Shown here: piece by piece, positions 26,101 to 39,404 of the stretch
Layout of the letters: every line of letters begins with the position of its first letter
Numbering within the stretch: position 1 is the stretch's first letter
NCBI RefSeq assembly: GCF_910589235.1
Contig: NC_060957.1
Span: forward strand, 5,490,162-5,554,161
Source of the DNA: Vespa crabro
Taxonomy: Eukaryota > Arthropoda > Insecta > Hymenoptera > Vespidae
Reading direction: 5' to 3'
Length of the DNA stretch: 64,000 nt
Notes under the pieces: generated by a model
The model's database searches: none
What the model was told of the DNA's origin: nothing
Seen by the model: the letters and a program-made list of their open reading frames with translations, nothing else
Translations under genes and position numbers: made by a program

Positions 26101-27900
26101 CGAAATCTTCTTTAAAGCACTTACACCTATATTACGTGTATAAAATACACATAATTTTAGGATAGAATATCGCGTGATACTTTCAAATATTTACGAATAA
26201 TACGACGATGATCTTTGTTCAAGAGACATTGATCATGGAACTTAACGATGTAGCAAGATGGCTATTTCTGATCTATGAGGCAACGTATCAGAAAAGAATT
26301 CGAAAAATAACAAAAAAAGTAACATACTATATAAAATAACGATAATCTATTCGGTGTCTTGTTAAATTCGAAAAACTTTCGATTATCTCGTAAATAATAT
26401 ACGTAACTACTTTAGGTACTACGTTTCGAAGAGAGATCGTTAATACACGCTCTTGTCACCTTGCTTTCTCGGTTGGGGGAAGGGGCTATTAAGGGGTAAA
26501 AGACGCGCGTTGCTGCACGCTTTATCGGCTCGTCGAGGACGATTATCGTCGTTGGCGCTTTTTTTAGAAACCTTCGAAGCAAACGACTTCTACAATAGCT
26601 TTGAACAATCCCTACTACGATCGTGACAAATTTTGACAAATTTTTTTTTCACTTTTTTAAATATCATATCGGATCCGTATAACGTAGATTCGATTTGAAA
26701 TCATTTTTTATTCGATAATAGTTTACAATTATCGAGGGGAAAGAAGGGGATCCTCGCGTGCGCGTCCGTAATCCGCGAAAATCATTTTAACCGATCGCTT
26801 TACATCTTACCTACGTCATCGCATACATTATGGAAGGTAATCGTTTGCTTTACTCGAACTAATGTACGATATCAATGACACGACTTCGCATATATATATA
26901 TATATATATATAGCATTAATTCGTAATGTGGTATGATATCAATAGACAAATATTTGGTGTCGATTAAAATATTTCTATACGAATGTTTATTCTCATTTTC
27001 TGAATCTGTAAAAATTAGAATTATTATTATTATACATTTCAAAGTTTCTCCGAACATTTTGAAGTAGAAGAAAAGGTCTAGATTCGATTACTATCTTATA
27101 GTATGTATATACATATATATAGCATAAAGTGTAGAACGTATGAAGGGATCCCGTACAATGATTGACCTTGATACTAGATAACAAAGTTAAGGAAATTTCT
27201 CTTTTCTAAAATTCATTCGCGCTATTAAACATTTACATTCGACGACCGATTATGTGTTTATATTATAAAAAAATAGATAGAATTTATGGGAATGTATCCA
27301 AGATTTTTAAAAGACATATTGACGAGCATACCGTCTATGAGTTCAATAACTTTTTAAAAATATTCGTCTGATTTGATCGACAGTGGTCACTTCGAATGAA
27401 TTCGTTAGCGCATTGAAATATTCCCTATCTTCTTCCTTTATCTTATCTCCACACATATAATATCAAGGAATAAAGTTACTCCTTTCTTGCCGACATATCG
27501 TTCTAAGATTTTTGTTCCGCGGAAAATTGACGACGTTCACGTGATTTCTTATCGATTTTTAGAAACATTCTCAATTATTATACAGAATAATTATAAAAAT
27601 CAAATTGATTGAGTGTAACGTTCGTTCTCTCTTTTGTGTACTAACCACGAACTAATCCGATTTAAAGATATTCAGAAGAATTTAAGCTAGCTATCTCAAG
27701 ATGAAAATACAATAAATTGTTAAGGAATTCCATCGGAGGAGAGGGAAGAGAATGCAGAGGGACGCACCTACGGCGATAGCGGAGAATCGAGATATCGAAA
27801 AAGTTTAAACGTTGAAAAAAGGGAGTTGGAAATAAAAAAAGGACCAGGGAGGGTGGCGAGATAATAAAAAAGGGAGAGAGAGACGGAGAGCTGCTGGTAA
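26101..27900. other. Noncoding stretch, probable first intron of the BED-BTB gene
   Basis: No coding region recognised. It contains short (TA)n runs at 26890-26912 and 27107-27122. If the island at 24-26 kb is the promoter of the BED-BTB gene, this is its first intron. Confidence 0.4.
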
Positions 27901-28126
27901 CCCAAACGTAGAATAAGAATAATTCAAGACGGCGAGTACCGGTGCAACTACAACAGGTCGGCTTGTATTGGTGGCCGATACCGCGGACACCACCAAGCTG
28001 ACCTCGCACAGAATCATCCAAGAGCAAAAATTGACCGGTCGAGGGGGTGGCGGTGGTGGTGGTGGTGCTAGCACGAGCTCGAACGACGAGCTCGTTGAGT
28101 CTGCCAGAAGACTCGAAGGGATAGCG

Positions 28127-28538
28127 ATGAAGCAGGAACCGGAAGACGAGGAGGATTGTTACCTCGAGGACAATGGAATGCCTGCTGCGTCGCCTGCTTC
28201 CTCGCCACCCTCTGCTGCTAGCAGACACACTAGTACGACCCACAGGGTAAGATCGCATGCGCGCAGTCTCCGAGCGATGGCCAATCCCAGCGCAGTTTGG
28301 GCTCACTTCGACCTCTGTGCGAATGACCCACTGCGTGCCCAGTGCCGTATATGCGGTGCCGTTGTTGTTAGGGGTGGCGCAAATCCTCGACAATGCGGCA
28401 CCACCAATCTCCATCGGCATCTCAGAGTACATCATGGTGGCAGACTCGTCGGCAGACGTTATCACGGTAAACAACAGAACCACCTGCTGCAAAACTATCT
28501 ACTGATTTTCGACGATTTCACTTTGTCTATCGTTTCTG

Positions 28539-28585
<47 letters not shown>

Positions 28586-30088
28586 TTAAATTTTAATAAA
28601 ATCTTTGTAAATGTTACTTCAAGCTATATCATACATAAATGCTAATTTCTTAATTCTTTTTCATTATAGTTTTACAGTCTAACACGCCTGCCTCGCAATC
28701 TAACACGACCACCACTAAAACCATCAGAATAGCAACCCAATCTTTCGTAAGACCACATATTAGGAATATTGCCCCAGCTCCATCGCCACAACAACAACAG
28801 CAGCGACAACCAAAGACTCTTGTATTAAAAACTATACCATTAAAGGTGAAGCAGGTTGCGCCAACGACGATCAAGATGCCACCGAGACAAACTCCGCAGG
28901 GCATGCCACAAAATATTGTCCATCAACAACCTACGGAGGTATCCGACAATAAAATAAAGTATACGTACACTGTTTTTATCGAACAAATTAAAATGATTAA
29001 AAATTTCAGGTTTGTCTAAGGTGGAATAGTTATCACAGTAACATGCAGAATAGTTTCCCGTCCCTTCTGGATTCGGAACAATTCGTTGACGTAACTTTAG
29101 CTTGCGAAGGACGATCTCTGAAATGTCACAAGATGATATTATCCTCGTGTAGCGATTATCTAGCAGACTTGTTACGAGAAAATCCTTGCCAGCATCCTAT
29201 CATCTTGATGAAAGATCTCAAATTCTGGGAGGTTGAAGCGCTGGTTAAGTTCATGTATCGCGGTGAAGTTAACGTTGCTCACGACAAATTACCTCAATTA
29301 TTAAATGCAGCCGAAGCTTTACAGGTTAAAGGATTAGCAGCAGGTCCTAGTTCCTCCTCGCAGGTAACGAATATTTACATCATAATATGGCAACATAAAT
29401 ATAAGTACTTTCAAGTTAAATAATTAAAACTTTGAATATCATTCATTTATAGAACTCGAAACCACCGATGCTTATACCTCAAACAAAACCGTTAATATCT
29501 CAACCAGTAGTGCCACAAATCGTACCAGAAACCAAAGAGAACAAGCCTTCCGCTTCTAGCGTTCCTCCTTCTTCTAGTCCCAAACGCGCGCAAAAAAGAC
29601 AACAATCGGAACCTCCTGAGCCACGGCCATTCACAAAAATTCGTTTACAAAGACCAATCACACCAACGTCTCCACCTACGACAGTGAAAACTGAACCCTT
29701 GGATATACCTCTAAGTCCCACTGAAATATTTCCTGAAAGTAACGAGGATAACTCTAATCCAGTGAATTTTGAAAAGCTTATTAGTTTTCATGAGGAAGAC
29801 GATCCAGGTGGTGATGATCTCAACGATGAAAACAGAGAAATTAATTTCTGCGAGATACCGGGTCCACCGGATTTGAATGATTGCGAAGATCAGATGGAAT
29901 TTGTACCTACGGACTTTCTAGAACAAGAACAGGACATCGTTGAAGAATCGGAACCAGGTTGTAATAAGGATAGTAAAGACGATTTAACCGATCACAGTTC
30001 TGTTGATGCTGGGGAAGGCGATGACGAACGAGATGGAGAAGAAGAAGAAGAAGAAGACCCATGTTCGAAAGAGGACAAGACAGAGTAA
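28127..30088 (+). CDS. BED zinc finger-BTB domain protein, probable transcription or chromatin factor
   Basis: Four coding exons: 28127-28466, 28670-28938, 29010-29363 and 29453-30088, giving 532 residues from the first ATG. The open frame continues upstream to about 27920 without an ATG, so an extra N-terminal exon is possible. Exon 1 carries a BED-type finger: AVWAHFDLC, then the metal ligands in CRIC, then TNLHRHLRVHH. Exon 2 is a Gln/Pro/Thr-rich linker. Exon 3 is exactly a tramtrack-type BTB dimerisation domain, from CLRWNSYHSNMQNSFPSLL through FVDVTLACEG and CHKMILSSCSDYL to FMYRGEVNV and LLNAAEALQVKGL. Exon 4 is Pro-rich, then strongly acidic, ending in a Glu run. The usual family arrangement has BTB at the N terminus and C2H2 or HTH domains after it; here a BED finger precedes BTB. 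AATAAA lies at 30159-30164. It probably acts in the nucleus as a DNA-binding dimer (inference). Confidence 0.85.
28541..28582. repeat. Intronic (TA)n microsatellite
   Basis: A TA run inside the first mapped intron (28467-28669) of the BED-BTB gene. Confidence 0.93.
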
Positions 30089-30463
30089 AACGATTTTATC
30101 TACGATTTTTTGCTATCGTTAAGATATAATCGAATGACAATTCGATCGAAAGTGAAGAAATAAATATGTTCGAATAGCGTCATTAATTTTCTGCGAATAT
30201 TATTGTTAATATTGTTATAAAGTTTACAGTAAGTCGATCATAATATTTTTCATTTTTTAAATTGACTTGACGTATAAAGAAATTTTTCTATGAAGACATG
30301 ATATCGAAAAATATCAATTTTTTTCTTTTTCTTTTTTTGACATAACATTTTCGTTATGTATGAGAATGAAGAAAATTTATATCGATCATTTGTTTTAGAA
30401 AAATATATAAACCTGTTTTATCAATTATCATATTTTCAAGATCGAAGTGCATTATAATAATAT

Positions 30464-30635
30464 TTAACACGTTGCCGCAAATGGCGATTATAGCCGTCTG
30501 ATTTTTGGCGATATGTAGGCAAATGACTGCTATAGCCGTCTTGCACATCAATTTCATATGGCAGTCATAAACAATTGAAAAAAAATGTATTTCTAAACAC
30601 GATCGTCAAATTAAAAGTGTACGGCAACGTGTTAA
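30464..30635. mobile_element. 172-bp TTAA-flanked MITE (piggyBac-like)
   Basis: It begins TTAACACGTTGCCG and ends CGGCAACGTGTTAA, i.e. a perfect 10-bp terminal inverted repeat (CACGTTGCCG) immediately inside TTAA on both sides. TTAA is the target-site duplication of the piggyBac superfamily. The interior has related sub-repeats (TATAGCCGTC at about 30489 and again at about 30532). It has no coding capacity, and lies about 380 bp downstream of the BED-BTB stop codon. The intact ends suggest a fairly recent insertion. Confidence 0.85.
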
Positions 30636-32389
30636 CGGAAATAATTTATTGTCGGACTTGTTTCGAATCTTGTAATTGGAATTTATGCGTTTTTTGTGTG
30701 ATCTAGGCATAATCTAGATATTTTAAGAATTAGAAGGATATGATAATATTCCACTTGCTTCCAAGTTACATATTAAATCATTGTCTCGTTAATGAACGAT
30801 AAATCAAAGCTATCGATAGCGAAAACCGTTTGACGACTTTAAACGATACGCCAAAGAATCGAGCGTGATAATGTGAAACATTTCGTTAAATCATAAAGCT
30901 TTCGCGCGAACTAAATCATTATACTTTTCTGTTATCATTTATTTTCATTGTTAGCCCTTATCGGTCGTATATTAACTCTAACGTGACTGTGTAATTTTAG
31001 CACTCATATTTCAAGTGAAAGGTGACAAGACTGAACATGTAAAAACCTCCTAATTGCCAAGTGTACGCTTTTATCCAAAATATTTGCTTTTAGATTTAAA
31101 CACTTATGCGTTAATCTCTATCTAGGTGATATTAAATATTATTTCTTGAAAGATTTTGACTATAGAAATTCATTTATTTTTTTTTAATTTTGTTTTTAAT
31201 TTTAAAAAGAGGGGGTTTATTAACAAATTTTTGGATGTTCCATATCTGAATCAAAATCAGTGAGTGTGTTAATAACAATTCAAAAAGAAGTTTAGATAAA
31301 GTTTAAACAAAAATAATGTATTTTCAATAAGAAATAATTTTATTAAAACATCATTCGCATAACCACCTAATAAAACTCTCATGTAACAAGTTATATACAA
31401 AACGCTAATGTCCGATAAGGGTAACGAATATTTTATTTTTTATATTTAACTAAACATATACATAGAACAGTCTATATAATTATTTATTTTTGAAGATAAG
31501 TTTTTTCGTTTTTGTTTGATGCACATCGATAAAAACGACATGCTTAGTATTCGATGGAAATGCATTTAAATATTATATAAATTCGTCGAAAATTTATGTA
31601 TCTAATTTCGGCGTTAACATTATATTTGAAAAAGAATCGATGCATTTATACAAATTAGAAATAAATTAAGGATGCATCCGATTATATGTGAGTAGATTGA
31701 TCGCATGTCTAAAAAATATTTTATATTATACCTTCGTTTGAATCTTAGATTCTAGATTGTCGTACGCGTTTATTTCACATTTCGAAGATCGTGCATTACC
31801 TCTTATTGTAAAAGTTCTAATAATTAAGCAAAGAAGATTGATTTCTTATTCAAAAATAATACAGTATACGTGTAAAAGAGCGGTATCGCGCAAATATTCA
31901 ATCAATCGCACGATGTCGACTCTATGATTGGAAAGTATATGTACATTGTAATATGTGAAATATTATGTCTTATAAATAAACAGCTATTACAACGTATGGC
32001 GAAATAACGAATTTCTACATTTTTCACTTTCCTTCGATGATATTAAAATTTTATGAAATAACATTAATTTTATAAATACAATACTTATTCATCGTTAATA
32101 GTATAACAATTTTAATTGCATAAACTTCATAACTGAATTTATAAACGAGCCGCACTCACTTGCCAAATCGATTAACTTCAATAAAATAAAAAGTAGAAAA
32201 AATTAATGAAGTTATATACATTATTATATCATTTAAACATATTATTCAACGATCATAAAAATTTTTGTCACTTGGTGGTGTTAAGTCTAATTATTAAGGA
32301 AATTTTGTTTAAATATAATAAAAAAATAAACTCCAATCAAATGTATTATGACTAAAATTTAAAAAAAAAAAAGGAAACTTCTGAAAGTG
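30636..32389. other. Noncoding AT-rich stretch
   Basis: No gene, RNA or element recognised between the MITE and the minisatellite at 32390. Confidence 0.6.
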
Positions 32390-32434
32390 TAGTTTGATTT
32401 GTAGTTTGATTTGTAGTTTGATTTGTAGTTTGAT
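32390..32434. repeat. 12-bp minisatellite, ~3.7 copies
   Basis: The unit TAGTTTGATTTG is repeated almost four times without change, with the last copy truncated. Confidence 0.9.
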
Positions 32435-32599
32435 TGCTTTGATCTGTAAACGGTTCAAATAATATCGGTCTAATAGAAGCTCAATATTATCTACAGAACA
32501 AATTACATTACCGACCCAAACTTATATCATACGCGAAATATATAACAAAATGGTGTATGGATGATCCGAAGAGGCATAACCATTTATATTGTAAAAATA

Positions 32600-32685
32600 G
32601 TAAATGTTTCGTTCCTCAACGGTGAGGTCGCCCTTCTCTACTCGTAACATACGGAGAAAACGAAGTAGAGAAGCGAAGAGAGAGA

Positions 32686-32730
<45 letters not shown>

Positions 32731-33200
32731 AGAAAAAGAAGAGATAGAGAGAAGTGAAATGAAACTAAACGAGTCTAAGTTACCCCCGCTTTTCTTTAAA
32801 TCTTAGTGCGCAGCGCGTCGACCATCACGGAACGCCACTGTACCTCCCTCTATCCCTTCTTACGTCGAACTGTCAAATCCGTGGAACCTTGTTTGTATAC
32901 GAAATTTTTATCGAGCCTTTGGGGTTCACATCGCGTCCCGAAGAACACGACAGATCGAACGAACGAGACAAACATAAATCAGGTTCGTACTCGACTCGAG
33001 CGTCCTTTATAATGGGATGAAAGGACCTCGGCGTCGAACGAAAGGCTTTTTTCACGCCTTCACCAAACTCAAAAAGCTTCAACTGTGATGTGACACCGGC
33101 GCTTTTACCCATAGACCTGTCGCTTCGTTGTCTTTTCATTTTTTCCCACTTAATTATCGTCAACGTTAATCACCATCGTTGTTGTGGATTTTTCAAACGT
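32600..33200 (+). promoter_or_regulatory. Promoter-like GC-richer region upstream of CUEDC2
   Basis: GC and CpG content rises relative to the flanks, with a GA dinucleotide tract at 32688-32730. The CUEDC2 first coding exon at 33913 begins two bases after a splice acceptor (TATATACAG), so an upstream untranslated exon and promoter must exist, and this is the nearest candidate. No start site or TATA box is assigned. Confidence 0.4.
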
Positions 33201-33912
33201 TTCTCTTCTTAATCCTCTAATTAAGAAGTTTCTTCCTTCCTTGTCTACACATACATAGAAACAGAAAAGAATTCTATCCAAATAGCGTATACCTAACTCA
33301 ATGTGAAAAATTAGCTGTCGTTAATTTTTGTTTCTCTTAACCTAACATAAGATCAATGACAGACGATGATATTATTCGTAGGTATACGTCACATATGTAT
33401 ATATGTATATATATGTATCTACATACATGACATAAATATTTTATAAAAATCACGATGATTCGTGAAAAAACGATAATACGATGATCTCTCCTCCTTTTGT
33501 ATACGTTTGGAAAGTGCAACTCGTGTCACTTATAACAGTAGTTTTTTTACTATGTTACATGCAATCCAAATACTTTCTGCTTTTTCGTCTCTTCCTTCTT
33601 ACCACGACCTACTTTCTCAGTTGTTTCTTTTTAATTTAAAATCATCGCTCATTATTTTCTTTATAATTCTTTAAAAAAGAAAAGTAGTTACGTCCACATA
33701 ACTTTTGTATTCTTCTTTTAAATAAAAAAAAAATATCTCAAAGATCATTTGATCAACTATTCAGTTGGGATTAAGAAAATAATCTACTTTTTTTTATTTG
33801 AGATTTTGACATCCAACATATAATTGTATTGAGGTAAAAAATAATTTTGTTTAGTTCATGATAATAAATTAATATATGCTGTTATATGTAATGATCTTTT
33901 TATATATACAGA

Positions 33913-35054
33913 ATGAGCCGCATAATGGATGAGAAAGAAGAGTTAGTAAAAAAAGCTTTATTTAGCTTTGTGAGGAAACAAGTACCTACTGCACAGCTAA
34001 GGTAATTTAATATCATAGTTAATTAATATTTATTACTTACTATATATTCCCAAGAAAAATATACATCTTAACTTTGATTATTGTGTTTTTTAGTTTAATT
34101 GATGACATTGTACTCAGCTATGTAGTAAGCATGGTAGAAGAAAATGCTATGGAGGAAGAGTTAGATGTAGATGGTCTATGCGAAATGGTTTCTGCTTGTC
34201 TTCCTGAATTTTCAACAATTGAAAAAGAAGCTGTATCAAAATGGTTAGTTGATGTTGAGAGTAAACTACGTCAGGGAAGTAAGGAAAATGAAAACTGCCA
34301 ACCTCATGATCCATTGAGTCATATTAGCTTGGCAGCTCTTTTACCACCTGGTACTCAGAGAATGCGAGTTCATCATCTCTCAGAAACAAGTGATGCGGGT
34401 AGTGATTCCAGCGGAGAATATTTCTCTGAGGTACATATATATATATATAAATACATTATATTTATAATTTAATTAAAATTTCTTACTTTTCAGGAATCAT
34501 CTTGGCATCAAGTCGCACTTCTACAAGAAATGTTTCCAGCAGCAAGCCCAGCTGAAGCTCGACATTGTTTAGCAGTTGCTGGAGGTGACATAGCCAAAGC
34601 AGCACAATTAGCTTTACATCGTCAAGAAGCTGGTCAAAGTATTGTTAGTAATCTCACATTTTTAACGGTATGTGTTTTCCATAAATATATTCTTATATAT
34701 CTATTTCCAATATTTTTAATAATCTAACTACAAGTACATACTACTTAATATGTTTACATGAAAAATAAAGAAGGATAAATTTATGTATACTAGCCGAATG
34801 GTCGAAATAAAGCCAGAGTAAATGACGAGGAATTGAAGTCACGTATCATCGCCCGGTATAGTTACGTCGACAGGGATGATGATTCTCGTGAGCATCGTCC
34901 GGTTGCGCCTAAAACAGAACCAAAGAAGTTAGTGCGCTATCTCGACAATAAAATCGTAAGTGTAAAAGGTGAACGTTATACTGAAGTGCGAAGAGGAGGC
35001 GAAGATGAGGAAGGCAACGAAGGCGGTAGAAAACGAGGTCATTGCCGTCCGTAA
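33913..35054 (+). CDS. CUEDC2: CUE domain-containing protein 2
   Basis: Four exons: 33913-34001, 34094-34430, 34494-34667 and 34794-35054, giving 286 residues, almost exactly the length of vertebrate CUEDC2. The ubiquitin-binding CUE domain is in exon 3 (SSWHQVALLQEMFP, then AEARHCLAVAGGDIAKAAQLAL), a three-helix fold with the Met-Phe-Pro signature. The N-terminal helical region (KALFSFVRKQVP, then LIDDIVLSYVVSMVEE) and the C-terminal block (RYSYVDRDDDSREHRPVAPK, then KLVRYLDNKIVSVKGERYTE) are also typical of the family. In vertebrates the protein has been linked to NF-kB/IKK down-regulation, steroid receptor degradation and the spindle checkpoint; the insect role is not known. The start ATG is followed by a second in-frame ATG four codons later. 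Confidence 0.93.
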
Positions 35055-37340
35055 CCAGTCCCTCTGCCTCCACCACCTGACCCACCCCCTTGGAGGCATC
35101 TGATTTCTAATTAAGCCTTCGACTTAGATTTCTCCCATCTCGCTTATGTAGTGATATGCGTGGTATGTATTGGAAGTATTGGATTTTAACAAATATCCTG
35201 GTGACGTTTCTCTCTAATTGATATTATTATATTTTTTAAAATATTTGAGATGGTATATTCTTTTTCTTGACACTGTATCACATGTTATGAGAAATGAACA
35301 AATATGTAGTACAAAATAAGTTTATGCTCGAATAATATTATGTATGTACTTATAAACAAATATCTGCGAAATTGTTGAAATCCAATACTTAGTATATGGA
35401 TACAAATTATGATATTTTTTTGATCGAGCGTACAATGGCCATGAAAAAAATACTTGTATCCATTATTTGGATATATGGTTGTACAGTTAGTGAAAAATAT
35501 TCTATTGCAGGTAAAGTGATTGATGATTAGAAAAGACTTATAAGAAAAAAAGATTTATCATAGTATAATATGATATAAACTTAATCTAGCAAATGACGAA
35601 ATTTTTTGACTCGCAACTAATGAATATATAATAACATGTTTTATGGAGACGAGTTAACCATGCATTTTCAAAATATTAATTAACAATTATAGGTTCCTAT
35701 ACAAGCAACATTTACATATTGATTTATGTAAAAATTAAGATATTTTTTTTAAAAAAAAACAATTTTCTTATGATTGCATTATTTAAAAATAAGCTTCAAC
35801 CAAGTGAGCTGGCTATTGTAAACTCGGCTTTAGCCCATTTATTCCTACAATAATCTGTCAACGACTTTTGTTTGACATTTTACATTTGTGCATACCCTCA
35901 TTTTTATTGCTTTTTGTGCCGCATATTATTTATTAAATATGTAAGAAACAAAATGTTTCTTATTACATTTTTATCAACACGTATCTTCTTGCATTTTTAG
36001 TTCATCTATAAAATATATCGATAAACCTCCGATAATATGAGAGTATATAGTTTCTAAGTGTGATTAGTTGCTTCAAAACTAAATACATAGACACCATAAA
36101 AAGTTTCTCTTACTGCATGTTCATAGTGCAGAGAAACTTACGCATTAAATTATTCCTATGATGATGTTTGCCAAGTAGTGGCAGAATGACATATACAAAA
36201 CGAATTTCTGATAATTGCACTCTTGATAAAATAAAATATAAAAAAATAAAATTTTTTTTGGCACATCTATTCAAAGATTAACGAGTAACAGCTATTGTAC
36301 TGTTATAAAACTAGAACTTGTATGAAGCATTTTAGTAAAATGTAAACCATTAATATAAATAAGATTATAAAGAAAGTCATTGTCCGTTAAATAATCAAAA
36401 ATCGTCAGCCAAGAATAAAAATGATATAAAAGTAAAAGGCATAATCTTTTAAGAGTATCAACAGCATAAAGTCTTCTTTATTCGGTTGTAGGTAATGAAT
36501 GTACGTATGAAAATGTTTGGTATTATAAATTAATATAAAGTTGTAGATTTCGAATAATAAATTTTAGTATACGTCTTAGGTAGGCAAAAACATATATACT
36601 ACATATTTAGGCGGGATAAAATTTGCTTACCACGCCATATGATTTACCAGTATTACTATTGTTATTGCTATCATTGCTACCTTTAAAAAATAGTATACAC
36701 ATAACTACCAGTTTTTCGTGTCAAGTAATATGTAATCTATGATAGAAAACTTGATCAAACAGTTTGTAATCTTTTCATGCTGTTAATGGTGACATGTACT
36801 CCGCAATACTATGTTTATATTGCACATATTGACAGCAAACTGATAGAAATATAAAATTGTCATCTGCTTCATTCTTACTGTCAACTTACGAAAAGATAAA
36901 TTTTGTATTTCTATAGTTTTTTCATTGTGTATAAAATGATAGCATTAATCAGCTCTTTAACTTTGATTGTAATACAATTGCAATGTGTACACATTTTATG
37001 TGTATATATTTACTTTTATTCTGAAGTATGTTTAATCTTAGTAAATAAGCAATAATATATATTTTCTGCTAACAAAATATCGTTTAGCTGATGTTTTCTT
37101 ATATAGCTTGTATAATTAATATATAATATTAATACAAGATATAAATTATATGGTAAAATAAAATCAGCATGCACGTGTAGTTGAACATATTTTAAAGTAT
37201 ATTACTTTTGAGTTCTATTTAGAAAAATAGAATTACTTTTTTTTTTTTATTTCTTTGCAAGGTTTTACATACTTCATGAAAACGATTATGGAATATATCA
37301 TACATGTCTCATAACGGGCCAACCCTTGCCATAGATAATT

Positions 37341-37406
<66 letters not shown>

Positions 37407-37546
37407 TACTATATTAATAATTATAATCTCTGCAAACATGTTCGCTGTAAACTAAATGTATTCTACTACCTGTGAATTTAAAAATGAATGCTGCTACTCT
37501 AATATTTCAGAAAGTATGCATATTAAGTGGTTATAATATATATATA

Positions 37547-37593
<47 letters not shown>

Positions 37594-39404
37594 TTAAGAA
37601 ATATAAATAGAATAAACAATAGAAATAAAGTAGAGTACTTTAGTTTCCTGCGATATTTCTGTAGATCTCAGCTTCATACAATATATGCATTTTGGACAGT
37701 GATTTCTAGATTACAATACTACATTGTAGAATATAGAAATTTCGTTTTTAATGTTTATTTCTAATTATGTTGTAACTATTATCTATATTGTTATCCTTTA
37801 TCAATCACATTGTCATGGCTCAGTTTTGTTTTATTATCGATTCAATAAATTCGATGATTCCATAGAATTTCAATAAATTTTATAAATCCAATTGATTAAC
37901 AAATAAAGAAGCAATGTTGCATATATTAATGACATTGAAGAAAACAACAAGATTGATGCCAAGTGCTTAATTAAATAAGATGTTATATCCCGTTAACAAC
38001 ATATAGTAACTTCGGGGCCTTATGAGATGGTTCAAAGGATCGAATTGATATCAATATTTTACTTTCAATTGAAACAAGTGTTACACGAACTCGTTATTAA
38101 TGTAAAAAAGATGTGTCTGACGTTGCTTTTTCTTTCGTAATTTTCTCTCGATATGATAACCCACCAAACAAATTAACGTACTTATAAAAATTTATGACAT
38201 ATATTTATATGTTTATCATACATTTTTTCCTATAGAAGAAATAATCATTAAGTCACCATTTTATAGACGACTGATATAACATATATATTTATTTTTACTT
38301 TTATTAGACATTTAATACTTACACCATTGTTTGAATTGTCATTATATATTTGAATACAAGGATAAAGTGCACTATTTTATTGTATATTAGTGAAAAAAAA
38401 AGAAAAAAACTATTATTTTTTTTGAAGCGCAAACGTTTCAATTTCTTCTTTTTCGAAACTGGCTCGCAGCATTGCTGTAAGACCTTATTGTATAAAGTAT
38501 CTTGTAACTAATGTACTCACACATATTATGCTTCGTACATTCAAAAAATACGTATACATCAATACAACAATACAATGTCTAAGTGGTTTCTAATAACTCA
38601 GACATTCAAAGACCTCATTGAATTTTTTTAATTACATTCTAACGATTTTCCTACATTCCTTCCATGAAAAAAATTTATTTCTTCTCTGCTATCATAATAC
38701 TTAGATATGTATATCTTTCCTTATAGAATTTGTAATCATTTATCAATAGAAATTATAAATAAAATATCAAATTATAAATGAAATCATAAACACTTAAAAG
38801 CTCGTAACAATTCATGTAGCTTCTTTATTAGATGCATATCTATTGCTCAAATTAATATTTAAGCTAAGTGAGATTTAAGCGTTTTTAAAAGATTTAAAAT
38901 CAATAAAATAAATATTTTATATATTACAAAAATTTTCTGTAAAGAAAATTACCATGGCGCCATCTGCTGTTATTACTAGAAATAAATTTTGTCTACTGTA
39001 GATAAGTCAGTTTTGAATTATAAATTCAAAAATATAAAGATATTTATTATATTTGAATAAAAAAGAAACTAAACACAAACAGTTCGCTTGACAATATTTT
39101 CATTGTAATAAAGAAAAAACAATTGATCACATTAATAACATCGATTGCTTGGGTGTTAATTAGAGATTACTGCATATGAAGACTTAATAAAATTCTAATA
39201 CAAAATATCTAATAGGCAATGGATAGGAAATAATTTCATTCATAATGGATTATACAAAAAAAAAATTAAAAACTGTATATTGTACGATGGCATATGTAAA
39301 TCATATAAATCCAATTTATATTTGCAGTATTATTTACGTACTTTTGTATAGTAAAAATACATTCTTTTGTTATTGTTATAATAATTTAAAGATAAATAAT
39401 AATC
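35055..39404. other. Noncoding stretch between convergent CUEDC2 and RIOK2
   Basis: No further gene recognised over 4.3 kb. It presumably holds the 3' UTRs of both convergent genes, though I cannot place their ends. Two long (TA)n arrays lie at about 37347-37401 and 37545-37590. Confidence 0.6.
37347..37401. repeat. (TA)n microsatellite
   Basis: An uninterrupted TA run; a second similar run is at 37545-37590 after an ATATATGA break. Confidence 0.95.

Noticed and set aside
27662..28492. Minus-strand 276-codon frame
   Set aside because: Overlaps the BED exon of the plus-strand gene and shows no domain; the plus strand carries a clear zinc finger and correct splice sites.
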